Positions 26,687 through 38,433 of a stretch of 64,000 nucleotides of DNA are shown piece by piece. This stretch comes from Taiwanofungus camphoratus (Eukaryota; Basidiomycota; Agaricomycetes; Polyporales; Taiwanofungaceae): contig CP021221.1 of the NCBI GenBank assembly GCA_003999685.1, positions 2,914,001-2,978,000 of the forward strand, written 5' to 3'. The translations under genes and the position numbers were made by a program. Below the pieces are notes generated by a model that was given only the letters and a program-made list of their open reading frames with translations, did no database searches and was not told where the DNA came from. Each line of letters opens with the position of its first letter. Position 1 is the stretch's first letter.

Positions 26687-27076
26687 ATGACAAGCTCGTT
26701 CGAGACATTGAAGGGTGACTTAGTCCATGACTGTCGTAAGCCGATCCCGGAGGGCCTAGCACTCGAACTGCATGTTACTCCTGCCCACTCGCCGGAATTT
26801 GGTGGCGATCTTTTCGGCTCCAGCATCAATGACACAATCATCTTCATCAATATCACCAGCGTCAAAGAGCCGGTACATCCTGGAGCTCAATTTGGGTATG
26901 TTCTTGCTGGAGTTGTGTCGCAACCACCGCATGGATTCCATGTCATCTTGAAGCGTGCGGGGAACACTCCGGGACGATATACGTGTCGACATGAACCGCC
27001 ACGTCCCCTTCACCAGTTAGACGTAATTTTCGGTGGAAACAACGACGAAACATTTACAGTTCTTTTGTCAGCGTGA
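26687..27076 (+). CDS. Unknown 129-residue ORF
   Basis: A single-exon ORF from ATG 26687 with the start MTSSFETLKGDLVHD. It has alternating hydrophobic stretches (TIIFINITSV, AQFGYVLAGVV, FHVILKRAGN) that could form beta strands, and no signal peptide. I do not recognise it. The minus strand over the same bases is also open, which weakens the case. It may be an exon of a larger gene, a decayed gene or chance. Confidence 0.25.
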   Translation: MTSSFETLKGDLVHDCRKPIPEGLALELHVTPAHSPEFGGDLFGSSINDTIIFINITSVKEPVHPGAQFGYVLAGVVSQPPHGFHVILKRAGNTPGRYTCRHEPPRPLHQLDVIFGGNNDETFTVLLSA

Positions 27077-27326
27077 TTTTCGTTATACTCGTCGACTTGC
27101 TACGAAAATTCCTAATCAATGAGATAGCCGGTCCTCACTTCATCTCCGGAATTTCCGATCTTTACGAGAATGACATTGGGTACACTGATGTCGCGATGGA
27201 TTCTGTGGTTAGTATCTATCATAGCTGTGATAGGACAAAACCATCACCTTAAACAATCGCAAGAATTTGTAATAGTAATCATGTTCCTAGTGTGTCCTAC
27301 CATATATGCGCCATGAATTGATGTGG

Positions 27327-27524
27327 TCAGATCATATAAACATGCTTCACGTGTGGAAGCTTGCCAAAGGGCTCATGTGTCTTTGATTTCGCCACATCAT
27401 TAGGAATCCTTGCAGGAGCATCTTCACATGAAGGCATTCCTATCATATCGGTTCCAGGTAGAAACATTTCAAGGAATTGGTCGAATTGAGGTGTTCCGGG
27501 AATGTGTGGAAGGATGATCGTCAT
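27327..27524 (-). CDS. Unknown 65-residue ORF in a shared segment
   Basis: An ORF with a proper ATG (27524) starting MTIILPHIPGTPQFDQ. Its middle part FLEMFLPGTDMIGMPS matches the translated segment at 19676-19790. Two related copies suggest a once coding family, but no family name comes to mind. It could be a 5' exon of a longer gene. Confidence 0.3.
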   Translation of the reverse strand: MTIILPHIPGTPQFDQFLEMFLPGTDMIGMPSCEDAPARIPNDVAKSKTHEPFGKLPHVKHVYMI

Positions 27525-27984
27525 CTCTAACTTGGTTTGACTTTGATGCGATGCATTGTGGTAGTTATATAGCTGCTAAAAATGGGACAGGTTGTTTAGC
27601 CACTGGCTACCGTGGATAGTTGCCTCTACGATTGAGCGAGAACACTGGGCGGGGGTTCGGTGTCAAGGCGAAGATTAGCACGTGTTCGTGCTGCACCGCG
27701 CGACGTACACGTGCCCCGTATTCCTCCCAGCCTTCAGCGCTCAGCATTCAAGGCAAGTCCAGGACCTCGAGGATTGAGAGGACCGTCTTTGCACGGTGGG
27801 TTACCTGCCAGCTAACACGCGACAACGTCCCTTCCATCCCGTGATATCTATGACTTCGAACGCTGTCCATTCATTCCCCATAAAATCGTGTCCTCATCAC
27901 TAGCTCTGCATTGTTTTCATATCATTCTGACAGCCTATTCAACACCTACCCTGGGCAATCTGCTAGCTTGCTTGGTCCGTCTCT

Positions 27985-29710
27985 ATGGGAAACACTTCCT
28001 CCAGATCAAATGGATACAATCCCTCTTCTGCTTATCCCCGTGAACCTATCTTCCTGTCCCGGTCCCAGTCAGATAGGCACCGAGCTCGCTATGCGACCGG
28101 ACGCAGTCGATCGGAAGATTGGCATCCCAGCGAGATGGGGTATGTGTCGGGATACCCTCAGCCAGCTTATACAGGGGGTTATCAGCAATACCCACACCAA
28201 CCGCAACGTTACTATACCCGTGCGTCTCCGCCATCCTCAGTGATGCTGGATAGCGCAGCATTTATCTGACGATATGATGTTCAAGCGGAGTAGAGCCACA
28301 GCAGTACCAATATGTGCAGCCGGCGCTTGCCCCACAGGTTGCCTTTCCGCAACAGCCTGTAATTCCAAACGTTCCGGGCACTGGTGCGCCGAATGTTATA
28401 CCTAACGTTCCGCCTCGCACTGCGCAAGCAGGCTACCCTCAACAGGGCGCGACAATGGTTATGCCTGAGCCCGTGATACCCTCCACTACTGCACATAATG
28501 AGAACGCACCTGTGATACCCCAGATGGCGCAACAAGCATCAATGCCAGAGCCAGTGACTTTCCCTGAACCCGAATACCAGAGCACAGCGCCACCTCCAGA
28601 GCAGCGGGGACGTCGTTTGGCTCCAGGACAATACGGGCTATATGATCGGTCGGCACGGCGTCCGCATTCACCGCTCACCAATCCGTTACCTACACCGCCA
28701 AAAGATATATTTGAGCTCTCGCCGTACATGGGCCTACTAGAGAGCTTACGCCGTCCCATAGACGAAACCACGCTAAAGCGAAGTTTTACATTCACCACTC
28801 CTGGAACCGCAGTCAATCTTAACATGGGACAGGACTACAACACTAGTTCTCGCAGAAGCCACGATAAGCGACATCGCAAGGGGCTCTTGGGCATGTTTGG
28901 ATCCCAGCGTCGGCGTCAAGAGGATGAGGATGAAGATCCTCCCGTCATGCACTCTCAACCGGCAATATACGCAAGTGTTCCCGTCATGCAACAGATGCCA
29001 GATGGTAGTACCACCTATGTCTACAACCCGCCTCCGCAGATGGGTCAATTGTCAACAAATAGCAATGCTATGCCCATGCCCTCCGCGACCCCCGTTCCAG
29101 AGCCCATGCGCGGCTCTACTCCTGCTCCAGTTCGTATGCACACGCCCGCGCCCGCCGCTCGTATGTCTACTCCGGTTCCGTCCCGTGCGCCAATCATCAA
29201 GGTCGACCGCGGTAATGAGCTGGCGGGACTTCTACACTTCTCCCCACATTCAGTACACTTTGAGCAGAAGGAGTATCCGTCCGCGTTCCATCTTCTTGAA
29301 GCGCTCAAATTTCTCGGCCACCGTCCTGATATTGCGGAACGAATCCGAACGTGTGGGAGTATGGATGAAGTAGGAGTTTTAGTGGCGTCGGCGCAAGAGC
29401 ATGTCCGACGTGATTGGAGCCAGGTGATGCGGCAGATGGTAAGACAGATGTTGTTCTTGACAGATGGGTGGTGAAGTGTTGATGATGGCTTGTTTGGCTA
29501 TTGCAGATGGACGAAGTCCTGTATCACAAATTCGTTCAGCACCCAAATATCCGCGCACTGCTCATGGGTACTGGCGTCGCGCAGCTCGTGTTTTCGGATC
29601 TCAGTGATCCCTTTTGGGGCGATGGCTCCCTAGGTCAAGGGGCGAATGAACTCGGGAAGGCGCTGGTACGCGTACGAGATCGACTGCGAGCTGAGGGATA
29701 CGGCGCATGA
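27985..29710 (+). CDS. NADAR-domain protein
   Basis: A protein of 528 residues in three exons (27985-28219, 28291-29438, 29507-29710). The C-terminal 160 residues form a NADAR domain (YbiA/RibX-like, DUF1768): SPHSVHFEQKEYPSAFHLLE, then ALKFLGHRPDIAERIR, then HPNIRALLMGTGVAQLVF and DLSDPFWGDG with GQGANELGKALVRVR. NADAR members are N-glycosidases; bacterial ones act on riboflavin precursors, others remove ADP-ribose from guanine. Residues 1-350 are Pro/Gln/Ser-rich and low complexity with a basic/acidic patch (RRRQEDEDED). The start MGNTSSRS fits an N-myristoylation signal (Gly2, Ser/Thr at 6). The first intron border was set from phase (donor GTGCGT, acceptor GCGGAG) and is the least certain. 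The catalytic substrate in fungi is not known to me. Confidence 0.85.
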
Positions 29711-29857
29711 AGCTTGCAAGGGTCACGGATCGGATCGGAACTGCAGTACTATTTGTTTGCTTCGCATTATTCTTGATGGGTCGGATGCAGGGCTCAAGCA
29801 GAAACCGGAAGTGTTATAGTATCCACTACATTGAGAAGACAAGCAGGTCAGAGAGGT

Positions 29858-31591
29858 TCAACTGTCGTGTTTTCTCCGCCTGCGTCTGCGGTTCCCTTCG
29901 TTGAAGTTGAAAGTGTCACCAGCTTCAGCTTGCGCTCTGAATTCCGGACCACCGCGCGGAGTAGATTGTGCTGCAGCCTTCTCAACAGCTCGCCGGCGCA
30001 CCTTCTGCGGAACTTTGTTCCAGTACAACTCCTCCCGTGTCCCTTCCACTATCTCCATAGCGATAGGTTTGCCTTTATTTAATGTCACGATTCCTATGCT
30101 GTCGAGTCCTTCGCTTTGTACTTTAGGATTGTTGCTGAAGAATGCTACCAGATGTCGAGCATGCATTGACGAGGCGAGACGCAAATAGCACTGTAGAATG
30201 TGATTCAGTGGAAATTCACCTCTGGAAGCCACTAAGGGGAGAACAAACAGAGTCTATTCCCTTATTGAAGTCAACATAGTCCAATGCATCCTCGTTCACT
30301 CGTTGCTCTTGAGGGAAAGTCTGAAATGCTTGCGAAAAAAGTGTGCGCAAAGTCGTCTTATTAGTCTCGGGGTGAACGTTACGGACCAAGACAAGACAAC
30401 TCGGAGGATATAGAGAGGACAGGTCCACAGCGTCAGGTAGGGCGGGTTGCACTTGTATAAAACCATTGGTTGCAGAAGATGACTGCATGATGCTCTGAGT
30501 GCCAAGATCTTCTGCAGTCTCTATTTCTTCTGCAGTCTCAGCACGCGTAATCTGATCCAGGAGCCTCTGACGGTAAACAAGGTATTCTTCCTTAAGCTGG
30601 TCCCATCGCGCTTTTGAAAGCGTACGAAAGCCGAACTTGACAGCTTCATGGGCCTCTCGGAGATGATCAACGTTGACCGTATTTGCTCGCCGCGGATACC
30701 AGGGCCACTGAGTGAGTAACGTCTCAACGTTGACGGTCTCCGCAAACGTGACCAGCACAAAACCCTTGCATTTTGGCTGATCTCCAGGCTTATCCAGATG
30801 ATGTGGCGGAAGCCATATGTTCTGTATGAGTCTCGAAGACGAAGGGGAGCCCTCAAGCAAGGAGCACGTGAAGCGATATATCTTCGAGATAGTCCTATGC
30901 TGAGGTGGAATGTTCTCCTGTTGGAACAGCATAGTGTCACCTTTAGTCATCTACGGTTAGGAGACAAGATACCATGTATATCGTCCTAGATTCCCATTCA
31001 TGTCGAGTGTAACTCCGAGATTGGGTTAGAGCAGCATTCCAGTCTTTCCTCCGGACTTCATACCCGCCCATTGGTAATTCCTTATTGTCACGCCATGCTG
31101 AACAAGGAGCAGACACCAGCATACGCACGTCCAAATTGCTACTGGCATGAGTGCGGACAGACTTGACTAATGCGATTTCTGCTGGCAAGGGATCCAAACC
31201 AGACAAGAAGGGTGAATGATGAAGAAGATAACTGAGAGGAATATCTAGTCATCAATCGTCAGCTCGTGCTTGAACTGGGTAAGATGCAATACGCACATGC
31301 ATCCTCGCAACTCGCAATTGTCCTCCTGAGTTCCGGATTAGACCAAATGGCATAGTCAGAGAGTGACAGTGACACAAGAATGACATAGTCCTCCTGAGAG
31401 ACAAAACCTTCAACCTCCTTCACCTTGCCTTTCGCATTTGCAGTATACGGCTCTGGTGCGATGTCTGGAACACAATCCTGATTTGTCGAGATCAGATTCG
31501 TTGACGTGATGCCAGTACGGGCCTGTACCTCCGCAGCGGAGGATGAGATTTTGGCATGCTGGGCAACCTTGCGTGGAACGAAGGCAAACAT
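29858..31591 (-). CDS. LARP7/Pof8-like La-related protein
   Basis: A 522-residue RNA-binding protein in four exons (31591-31297, 31244-30973, 30917-30249, 30190-29858). After a linker of 100 residues comes a La-motif-like region ending YEVRRKDWNAAL and W-E-S-R-T-I-Y-M-E-N-I-P, then an RRM (RTISKIYRFTC, GFVLVTFAE) with an insertion, and a C-terminal RRM. The last has LVLVRNVHPETNKTTLRTLF, the motif YVDF and the helix region EELYWNKVPQKVRRRAV. Y-x-D is the RNP3 mark of the xRRM in LARP7, fission yeast Pof8 and ciliate p65. In yeast and ciliates such proteins fold and load telomerase RNA; in animals they cap 7SK. The C-terminus ends in a basic NRRRRRRKHDS. The start at 31591 is the first ATG of the frame; the La motif is rather divergent. 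Confidence 0.75.
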
Positions 31592-33295
31592 ACTTCCCTC
31601 AACTCTGAATCTGTCACAGCGAGAATTAATGTGTTATGTAAGTGAGCGTGTACGCAAGTTGCGTCGCAGTCAGAGCAAGCATCGATATCATTCAGCCAGA
31701 CACTGGGTCAACCCTATCATGATATTATTCAATTCCGAGCCTCCTCACGCGCACACTTCAAGTGGAAGCGAGAACCACGCAGTCGTTCTTAAGCTTCAGG
31801 ATCGGACTACTGTTATTGTACTGGCAAGTGAGAAAGTCCAAGGTGACCACCATACTCGCTTATTTGACGACATGGTTCCGAGCTGAACCATCGATGTTCT
31901 CTACAGGTATACTTGCCAGTGCGAACTAGATCAATGGTCTCCGTACGTTCAATCGACTTGAATACGTCTTCAATGGCCTGACGTCTGGGCGGATATACTT
32001 TTCACTCGCTGTAGCGCCTAACTCATAGCGGATCAAAGTGTCGATACTTCAAGCCCTGTGCCCGAGCCATATGCTTCCGTTGTTGAAGCTTGGTTCAGGT
32101 ACCACCAAAAGGGTTCATGAAACTCTATCGGAAAATTTCCTCGACTCCGTATCAATATCAGAATCTTCCCCAGTTCGCTCTGCGTATGCTTCCTGACTTC
32201 GAGCTATTAGGGTGTTTGAGCACACAACGTCCGCTGGAGAGATGGCATGTGGTGGTGATGGGCCTGATCGGGTCGTTGCCAGACTCATCGCTCCATCCAG
32301 AACAAAAGAGAGCGACGATCGATGATTATTGGTCGCCATCGTCCCAGTCGTGCGTCATGAATGGACCGAATCCAGTACAGAAAGTCGTATAAAAATTTTT
32401 GACCGGCGAATGCTCTCACTCTCGAACAACGTCCCTGGATAATGAAGCTTTTGCCTCACGTCTCGCGGACTGCGGCGGGAGACAACAGAGGCGATGGGAT
32501 GAAGATGATAGTTGAGCCCGCCATTGAATTAGAATACCCTAAGCTTCACACCGGGTAATCAAAACCACCGATGAGCTGTCCTGAGGCAACGTAAAGAGAG
32601 ACAGTCTATTGAAAGACTCAGGGAGATGGGGAACCTACTTCGGTAATCAAGGCAGCAATTCATTGGCGATATGCGAATCTAGGAGGGACCATTGGACATG
32701 TGATGGCGCCGTGACGGAATTCCGACCGTAGATCGCAAATATCCCTCTGTAGAAAAAAAAACAGTCTATATGAGAGTTCAGCCAAAGATCAGAATGTACT
32801 GAAGTCATCGTTATCGAAACGGACAACGGAAGAATGGAGGAGCCTAGCATACGTGACCAGTTTGGTAGCTTAATGAGACTGAAGTCGATTGTATGACCGC
32901 AAGATGAAGTCCCTCATCACCTAAACAGCAGGAAAAAGAGATGAGAGACAGCGATTTTGGAAGAAACTTTCGAGGACCAGTCATGGAACAGCGGTGGTAG
33001 AAGTTTTAGCCTCAACATCATTTGAAGAACACCGTGGGTCTTGCGGTCTGCATGGAGTCTCTTGCTCACAACAGCTCTATGTCGCGGTGCCCGTCACCAA
33101 TACGCAAGGCCGAGGTAAGAGCATATCTAAGGTCTAGCGAGTTACGATAATACAGTTAACTTGGTCAGGGTCAAGCAGTTTTCGAGACCAATGGTGGTGG
33201 ATAATTTCAAGAAGGCTAATTGCGGACTCAAACTGGATAAACATCAGAAAAAATGCAGATAACTGTGTAACTGAATGTGCTACATCCCCAATCTA

Positions 33296-33313
33296 TAGCA
33301 CTATATAGTGCTA
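33296..33313. repeat. 18-base perfect palindrome
   Basis: TAGCACTATATAGTGCTA equals its own reverse complement. A looser partner, GCTGTAGCACC, follows within 30 bases. It may be an operator-like site or the trace of a short inverted-repeat element. Confidence 0.55.
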
Positions 33314-33785
33314 CAGATTTGGTTGTAGTTGCTGTAGCACCAGGAGCTACCCTGATTTTCCTGATGAACAACCGGCGACCATACTGGACAGACGAGCCTG
33401 AAGAGTTTAGATTACCAAACAGAATTGGACAAATAAGATTTCGAGCCGTATATGTCCTAGTACAATTATGGTGCGGTTGAGAACCAGACAGATTTCTGAC
33501 TTGGCGAAACGTACAAGGGGAGGCCTATGTGATGAAACTGCGCCGGCTAAAGGTTGCTAAGTTCTGCCTGATTATTGGGTGCACGTGAGGATGCTGCTTC
33601 AATCAAGATTTGAGGCGGAACCAACGAAGGCGGAATGAAGAACTCGGAGAAAGAAGAGACCAATTGTAAACAAGATCTTAGAAGCGACGGTTAGATAAAG
33701 TGCGCCCCGCTTCCGTATGCAGCACTGAAGCGGATCGACACAGAAAGCCGATATTCCTCGCAGAACTTATTCGTTTCGCAGTAAA

Positions 33786-33813
33786 AACTTCACAGTCAGA
33801 ACTTCACAGTCAG
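33786..33813. repeat. Tandem 14-base repeat
   Basis: The 14-base unit AACTTCACAGTCAG occurs twice in direct succession. No coding or regulatory role is seen. Confidence 0.7.
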
Positions 33814-36800
33814 AATGAATAGCTGGAGTAATGCTACGAGTTCTTAATGACACAATTATGTCTATATCGTGGATCGCAATTAATCTGACACTTTTCGCCT
33901 CCAAAATTTGCCTTGCCTCTTCTGAATAGCATCCACGTTTCGCCCGAATGCTTACTTTTGAGTGCCACAAGAGCATAACGGTGCTTTAACATCGTCTTTG
34001 GATACACTGAAAGAGGGCTAATAAATCCCTGAGTAATGGAGATTTGAAGAGTGATTGTAGCGAAAAAAAATGTCATCTGCATTTTCTGAGCAAATGTATC
34101 ACATCACGGATTGAATATTCACAGCTGGATTCTGTGTCAAAGAACGTCTCCAAAAAGACCAACAAGGGCATTGTCTAAATGCCAGAGCAACGCACCGAAG
34201 GCATAGGGGTATTTCAAGCGAGACCCTTGATATCTTAGGGCTAAATGACTCTCGTAGGATGAATTGCCGCTCACACTTTATACCGTATAAGGTTCCATGC
34301 ATAGTCATGGTCAGCGATCTTACCAGCGGCGTTGATCCCGGAATCCAAATGATTGCGGTCAGCGAACTAGAGTGTAAAAAGGATCCATGTGAATACTAGT
34401 GACTTCGAGCCAGATCTGCCCGCTCGTTAACGAAAGAAAGGTAACAGTTCGATACTAGATGCGTTCACAATAATGACACTAAGGAATATCTGAGACGTCA
34501 GCAATTCAATGGAGAACTCTCCAATGATTCTGCACAACATTGGCTCAGGTATCCCTTCAGCATCATGTCAATTGGACAGTACCTATGTATACAAATGCAT
34601 AGTGCGGGGACGAGGTATTTCGGGCGAATAAAGTCACGGCTGTTCTCGAGAATTGTGGTATGTCCATTGCAATTTTTACATAGTCAGATGATAGCGTTTC
34701 GTTACGTCGCGATGTTGAGGTGGGAAAGGTCATTGGATAATAAAATCATAACAGATATGACCACTATAATTTTTTTCTTCTGAGTCATCATTTAGGATTC
34801 TTCAGCTCCACACGGAGCTCAAAGGCAGTATGCCAGTCTCGGGTTTGAGTAGCCAGGCTGATAGGAAGAGCAACAACTCACTGACAGCTCCATGAGCTAC
34901 CAGGCCCGCACCTTGAATTGAACCTCAGTAATGATTAGTTCTAAGTGCTCATATTTTTACTCACCAATTCGGACAACCTGGCTATCAATCGCATACTGCT
35001 CCACTCCAAATCCTTATAGCCTGCAGATTACCGGAGAAATTGATAAACAGTCAACTGCATGATTATTCTCAACGCCAGTCGCAGCATGGTAAAGCCAGTG
35101 CGTTCAATCCCTCGATACCATGCCTGAATAAGAAATAGTTGCAAACAAAGCTTGGAAAGTTCCGCGAGGCGAATGTTATTAGAGCCTTGTCGTTGTGAAA
35201 ACGACGATACGGCTGGAGTGTCAACGCTGCTAGAAACGACTACGAAACACGTACCTACAAACCAGACTCGGCATATCACCATTTATTCGTGGCGAGCAGA
35301 TTCACGTAGCAAGAATCTATCCACACACCACTACGAGATGTACGTGAACTGAGATGCACCGCGATTCGAAGAGGAACTGTCCAAACGCAAAAGATACGCC
35401 CACTGCTACTTGTTTTCATTCTCAGAAGCATATCGAAGATAGAATTTGGAAAATACGCATCGGCGCATTCTTGAAGCGAACGGGACCATGAGAATTCTAC
35501 GAAGAAGTGGCGCGGAAATTCAGTGGTGCTTGGAAAAGAGGCTCGAAAATGACTCACACGATAACAATGTTGAGCCTGAAAGTTTCTTTACATCGCCTCG
35601 GATCCGTCTTGTCAATTGCAGGTCCTGGAGACTAGTCTGAGCCAAAGAAAAGTGGTATTGCTCCACTAAGAAGAATGGATTGAAATGCACTCACTGGGAC
35701 GCTTGTGATAGATGGGACGATTTTCAACGTACTCAAAACCTGCCCCCCATCAAGCACTTAGCTAGCAATAACAAATCAAACAGCAAGCAAGAGCACCCTT
35801 TCAGGTTTGACGAGAGCGACTGATGAACATAGTTAGAACTAAGAGACACAAAATAGACCGATCAACGCAGGATAACCTTCTGACAGGTAATACGAAAGCC
35901 ATATGAATAAACAGGGGTGCAGAGTTCACAACAGCTGCGCTTAGGATCACCATATCACGCCTCAAAAATTGAGGGCAATGGAAGTAACCTATCAGTTCCA
36001 TGGGCATCCAACGGGAAGTCCATTTTATGGCGTTTGTAGCAAGGCCCTTGCAACCCAACAGCAGTTCGTGAGAGACTACACGAGAAAATGACCAAGAAGC
36101 ACGACAAAACTGCACCAGAGAAGTAAAAGAAGGATGTTCCGTCACCACACGGAGTCTGTTGTATGAAAGAAATACGCCAGATTAGTGATGTTGTCTGCCG
36201 TTCAGCCGAGATACTGCGGGAAGAATGGAAGCGCTGTTATACGAATGAATCAATTAGTGAAGAACATGGATTTGTGGAGGTTGGGCTGATTAATGAAGTC
36301 ATGGAGAGTGATGAGCATTTGATAGATAATATGCTGAATAAGGAATCATGGTCTCGGGCTAGATGACTGCAGCAGCGAAAACATGAGGTGAACCCAGCAA
36401 TGATAGTGAACATCGTATCAGTGGCAATACTGCGGACTCGAAAGGCGTGCATGAGATCAAGTATAGCCTTCGCCCGGGCCACACCACGAATATTCGTTAA
36501 ACAAAAAGGGGATCCATCGATAAAAGCAGGGATAAGCAAGACGAGACATAAGTGGTGTACGATGATGCGGACAGCCCGAGTAAACAGTGAGAGACTATAG
36601 CCAATTCGACAACTTGTTCATTGCTATCGGTCACTAGATGTCCAAAAACACTGCAAGGTATATACCTAACGGCAGCTGTGACATGAGTCTTTGCCCTGGC
36701 ATCGTTAAAGCTCCGCGGTCACCGGCGAATCGTCAACGCTGGGCAAGATGCTGAAATATCAACAATCATAAACTGGATAGTTTCAGAGGCGGAACGCTGC

Positions 36801-36900
36801 AGCAAAACAACAATCGCATTTACCTGTCACACGGTCAAATCATTGAAGAATGTTCATGATTGAAATGCGTTATCAAAGATAAAGAAGGCTACCCAGTGTA

Positions 36901-36984
36901 CCTTCGATAGCTCAGTTGGAAGAGCGTGAGACTGTAATTGGTTATGTTATCTCAATGTCGCTGGTTCGATCCCGGCTCGAAGGA
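36901..36984 (+). tRNA. tRNA-Tyr (GTA) with intron
   Basis: The acceptor arms CCTTCGA and TCGAAGG pair over seven bases, followed by discriminator A. The D-arm reads AGCTCAGTTGGAAGAGC. The anticodon stem TGAGA/TCTCA encloses C-T-GTA-A, so the anticodon is GTA (Tyr). An extra 11 bases (TTGGTTATGTT, about 36938-36948) after position 37 are the expected tRNA-Tyr intron. The T-arm GCTGG-TTCGATC-CCGGC is normal. A T-run a few bases after the end can serve as the Pol III terminator. Confidence 0.95.
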
Positions 36985-37172
36985 TTAATATTTTGCTATG
37001 TTTTTGGTGATCATGCATTGGACGTTTCATGAAGCTAAGCGTTGGATTCCTATGCGTGTAGATCACAGTATACTACTGGGGCTCCGAACATGTATGGTAA
37101 ATGATCTTATGCGAACACTTTTCGAGGTAAATACTCGTGTTGGCAAGCAATAGTCCATAACAATCGAATCAC

Positions 37173-38433
37173 TTAGCCAATACGGGTGTCAAAGCCTAGA
37201 AGTCCTATTGATTCCTGGCAGGTAAAGAATTGATCTAATATAAGACGCACCTTCTTCATGATTTCATAAATTCTCCGCTGTACCATGAATAGAATGGCTG
37301 CCGTCAGAACGCTCTGGATAAGTTTACTAATGACTCCTTTGTAGAGACCCCCCATGCCTTCCTCCTTGATGATTGTCAACAAACCATCTAACGACGATCT
37401 ATATTTCAATGCACGCGCTTGTCCTGCTTGAAGCCTGCTCTTCACGACACTGGGGGTGGAATTGTCAGATGAATGAAATCGACTCGGGAAAACAAAAAGT
37501 ATTCACATGTACGGGTACGTCGACGAGGTGGCCACTTCGCCGCAAGTCAGTCGAGAATAGCGACGGAATAATGTGATTTACCCAGCTTCGACAAAGCACC
37601 CAGGAAGAAGTAGTCCCAATCTGACAAGATAGCGGCTGCGGCGAGACCGGCCGTCCTCCGCCGCGCCATTCTACGTCTTACCAAAATATTCTTGAGCTGC
37701 TCGAACACAGTGTACTGCAGCACAGGATTGATCACAAGCACTAATGCGGGGCCTATGCCCCGCCAGAAAGCGCCAACTCCGTCTTTTCTCAGAATATGCT
37801 GAACAGTCTCGACGAAGCCTAGTTTCATCCTAATTGAGTGAGGGCTCGGCGACTCAGATGGTGAAGAGCGGTTCATCGTTTGGACGGCCTGAGACGTTTG
37901 CACTACCCATATGGGATTGCTGATAATAGTCGTTGCGGATCCTGCAATAAGACCTGCCAGCACAGACTCGGCTGTGCTTAGACCCTTTCCGCCCTTCCTA
38001 GAGGAGAGGATTGTGCCCCGAGATCTCTCATAGAAGTAATAATACACTCTGAAAAATATGTAAGTCAAGCTATTAGAGTATGAGATCTGGAACATACCCG
38101 TTGGTGACCGCAACTCCCAGTAGGCTGGACTTTAATCCACTGTAAAGCTCAAGGACCCCTTCTCGTTTAATGATATCCAATACGGCTTCATAGTTAGACT
38201 GAAGGCCAGTCGGATATAGCTGGTATCCAATGATATTGTATCAGACTTACTCGTTGCTCCTTCTTCGTTTCCACTGCGGCTCGGGTCGAAAGGAAGACAA
38301 GGGGACTTCCATGGCGAAACATGTCAAAAACCATCGTTCAATGTGCACAGAATGCTACTCACTATGTAGCTGTCATAGCTATGATACCGCCAGCTGCCCC
38401 AGCAAGGGCATGAATGACTGAATCACTCGCCAT
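37173..38433 (-). CDS. Peroxisomal-type adenine nucleotide carrier
   Basis: A mitochondrial carrier family protein with the start MASDSVIHALAGAAGG and six predicted membrane spans in three repeats. The family signatures PxxxxxxxR appear as YPLVFLSTR (restored by splicing the first intron), NPIWVVQTSQ and, in the third repeat, VVKSRLQ. This set of sequences is like the PMP34/Ant1/PXN group, which exchanges ATP, AMP or CoA/NAD over the peroxisomal membrane for fatty-acid activation. The first two exons are short (about 70 and 60 bases). The C-terminus after YEIMKK is uncertain: a 36-base in-frame piece has GT...AG ends and could be an intron or coding. Organelle choice rests on similarity only. 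It is tail-to-head with the UBC gene. Confidence 0.85.

Larger units (their letters stand above)
24901..27984. other. 3 kb gap without a named gene
   Basis: No exon series with a known domain is seen on either strand. The stretch holds one 129-residue ORF (26687-27076), a short ORF in a sequence shared with 19.7 kb (27327-27524), and otherwise only short open frames that look like chance. The NADAR gene promoter should lie just before 27,985. Confidence 0.4.
31592..36900. other. 5.3 kb AT-richer gene desert
   Basis: Between the LARP7-like gene and the tRNA no exon series with a known domain was found on either strand. Open frames are short, overlap on both strands and share no motif. The base mix is richer in A and T than in the flanking genes. 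A perfect palindrome (33296-33313) and a tandem 14-base repeat (33786-33813) are the only structures I noticed. It could hold a lineage-specific gene, a long non-coding RNA or an old decayed element; none can be shown. Confidence 0.4.

Noticed and set aside
35028-36539. Minus-strand frames with hydrophobic parts, considered as a multi-exon membrane protein
   Set aside because: I could not join them with good splice sites into a steady series of membrane spans, and no pheromone-receptor or other 7-span motif was found.
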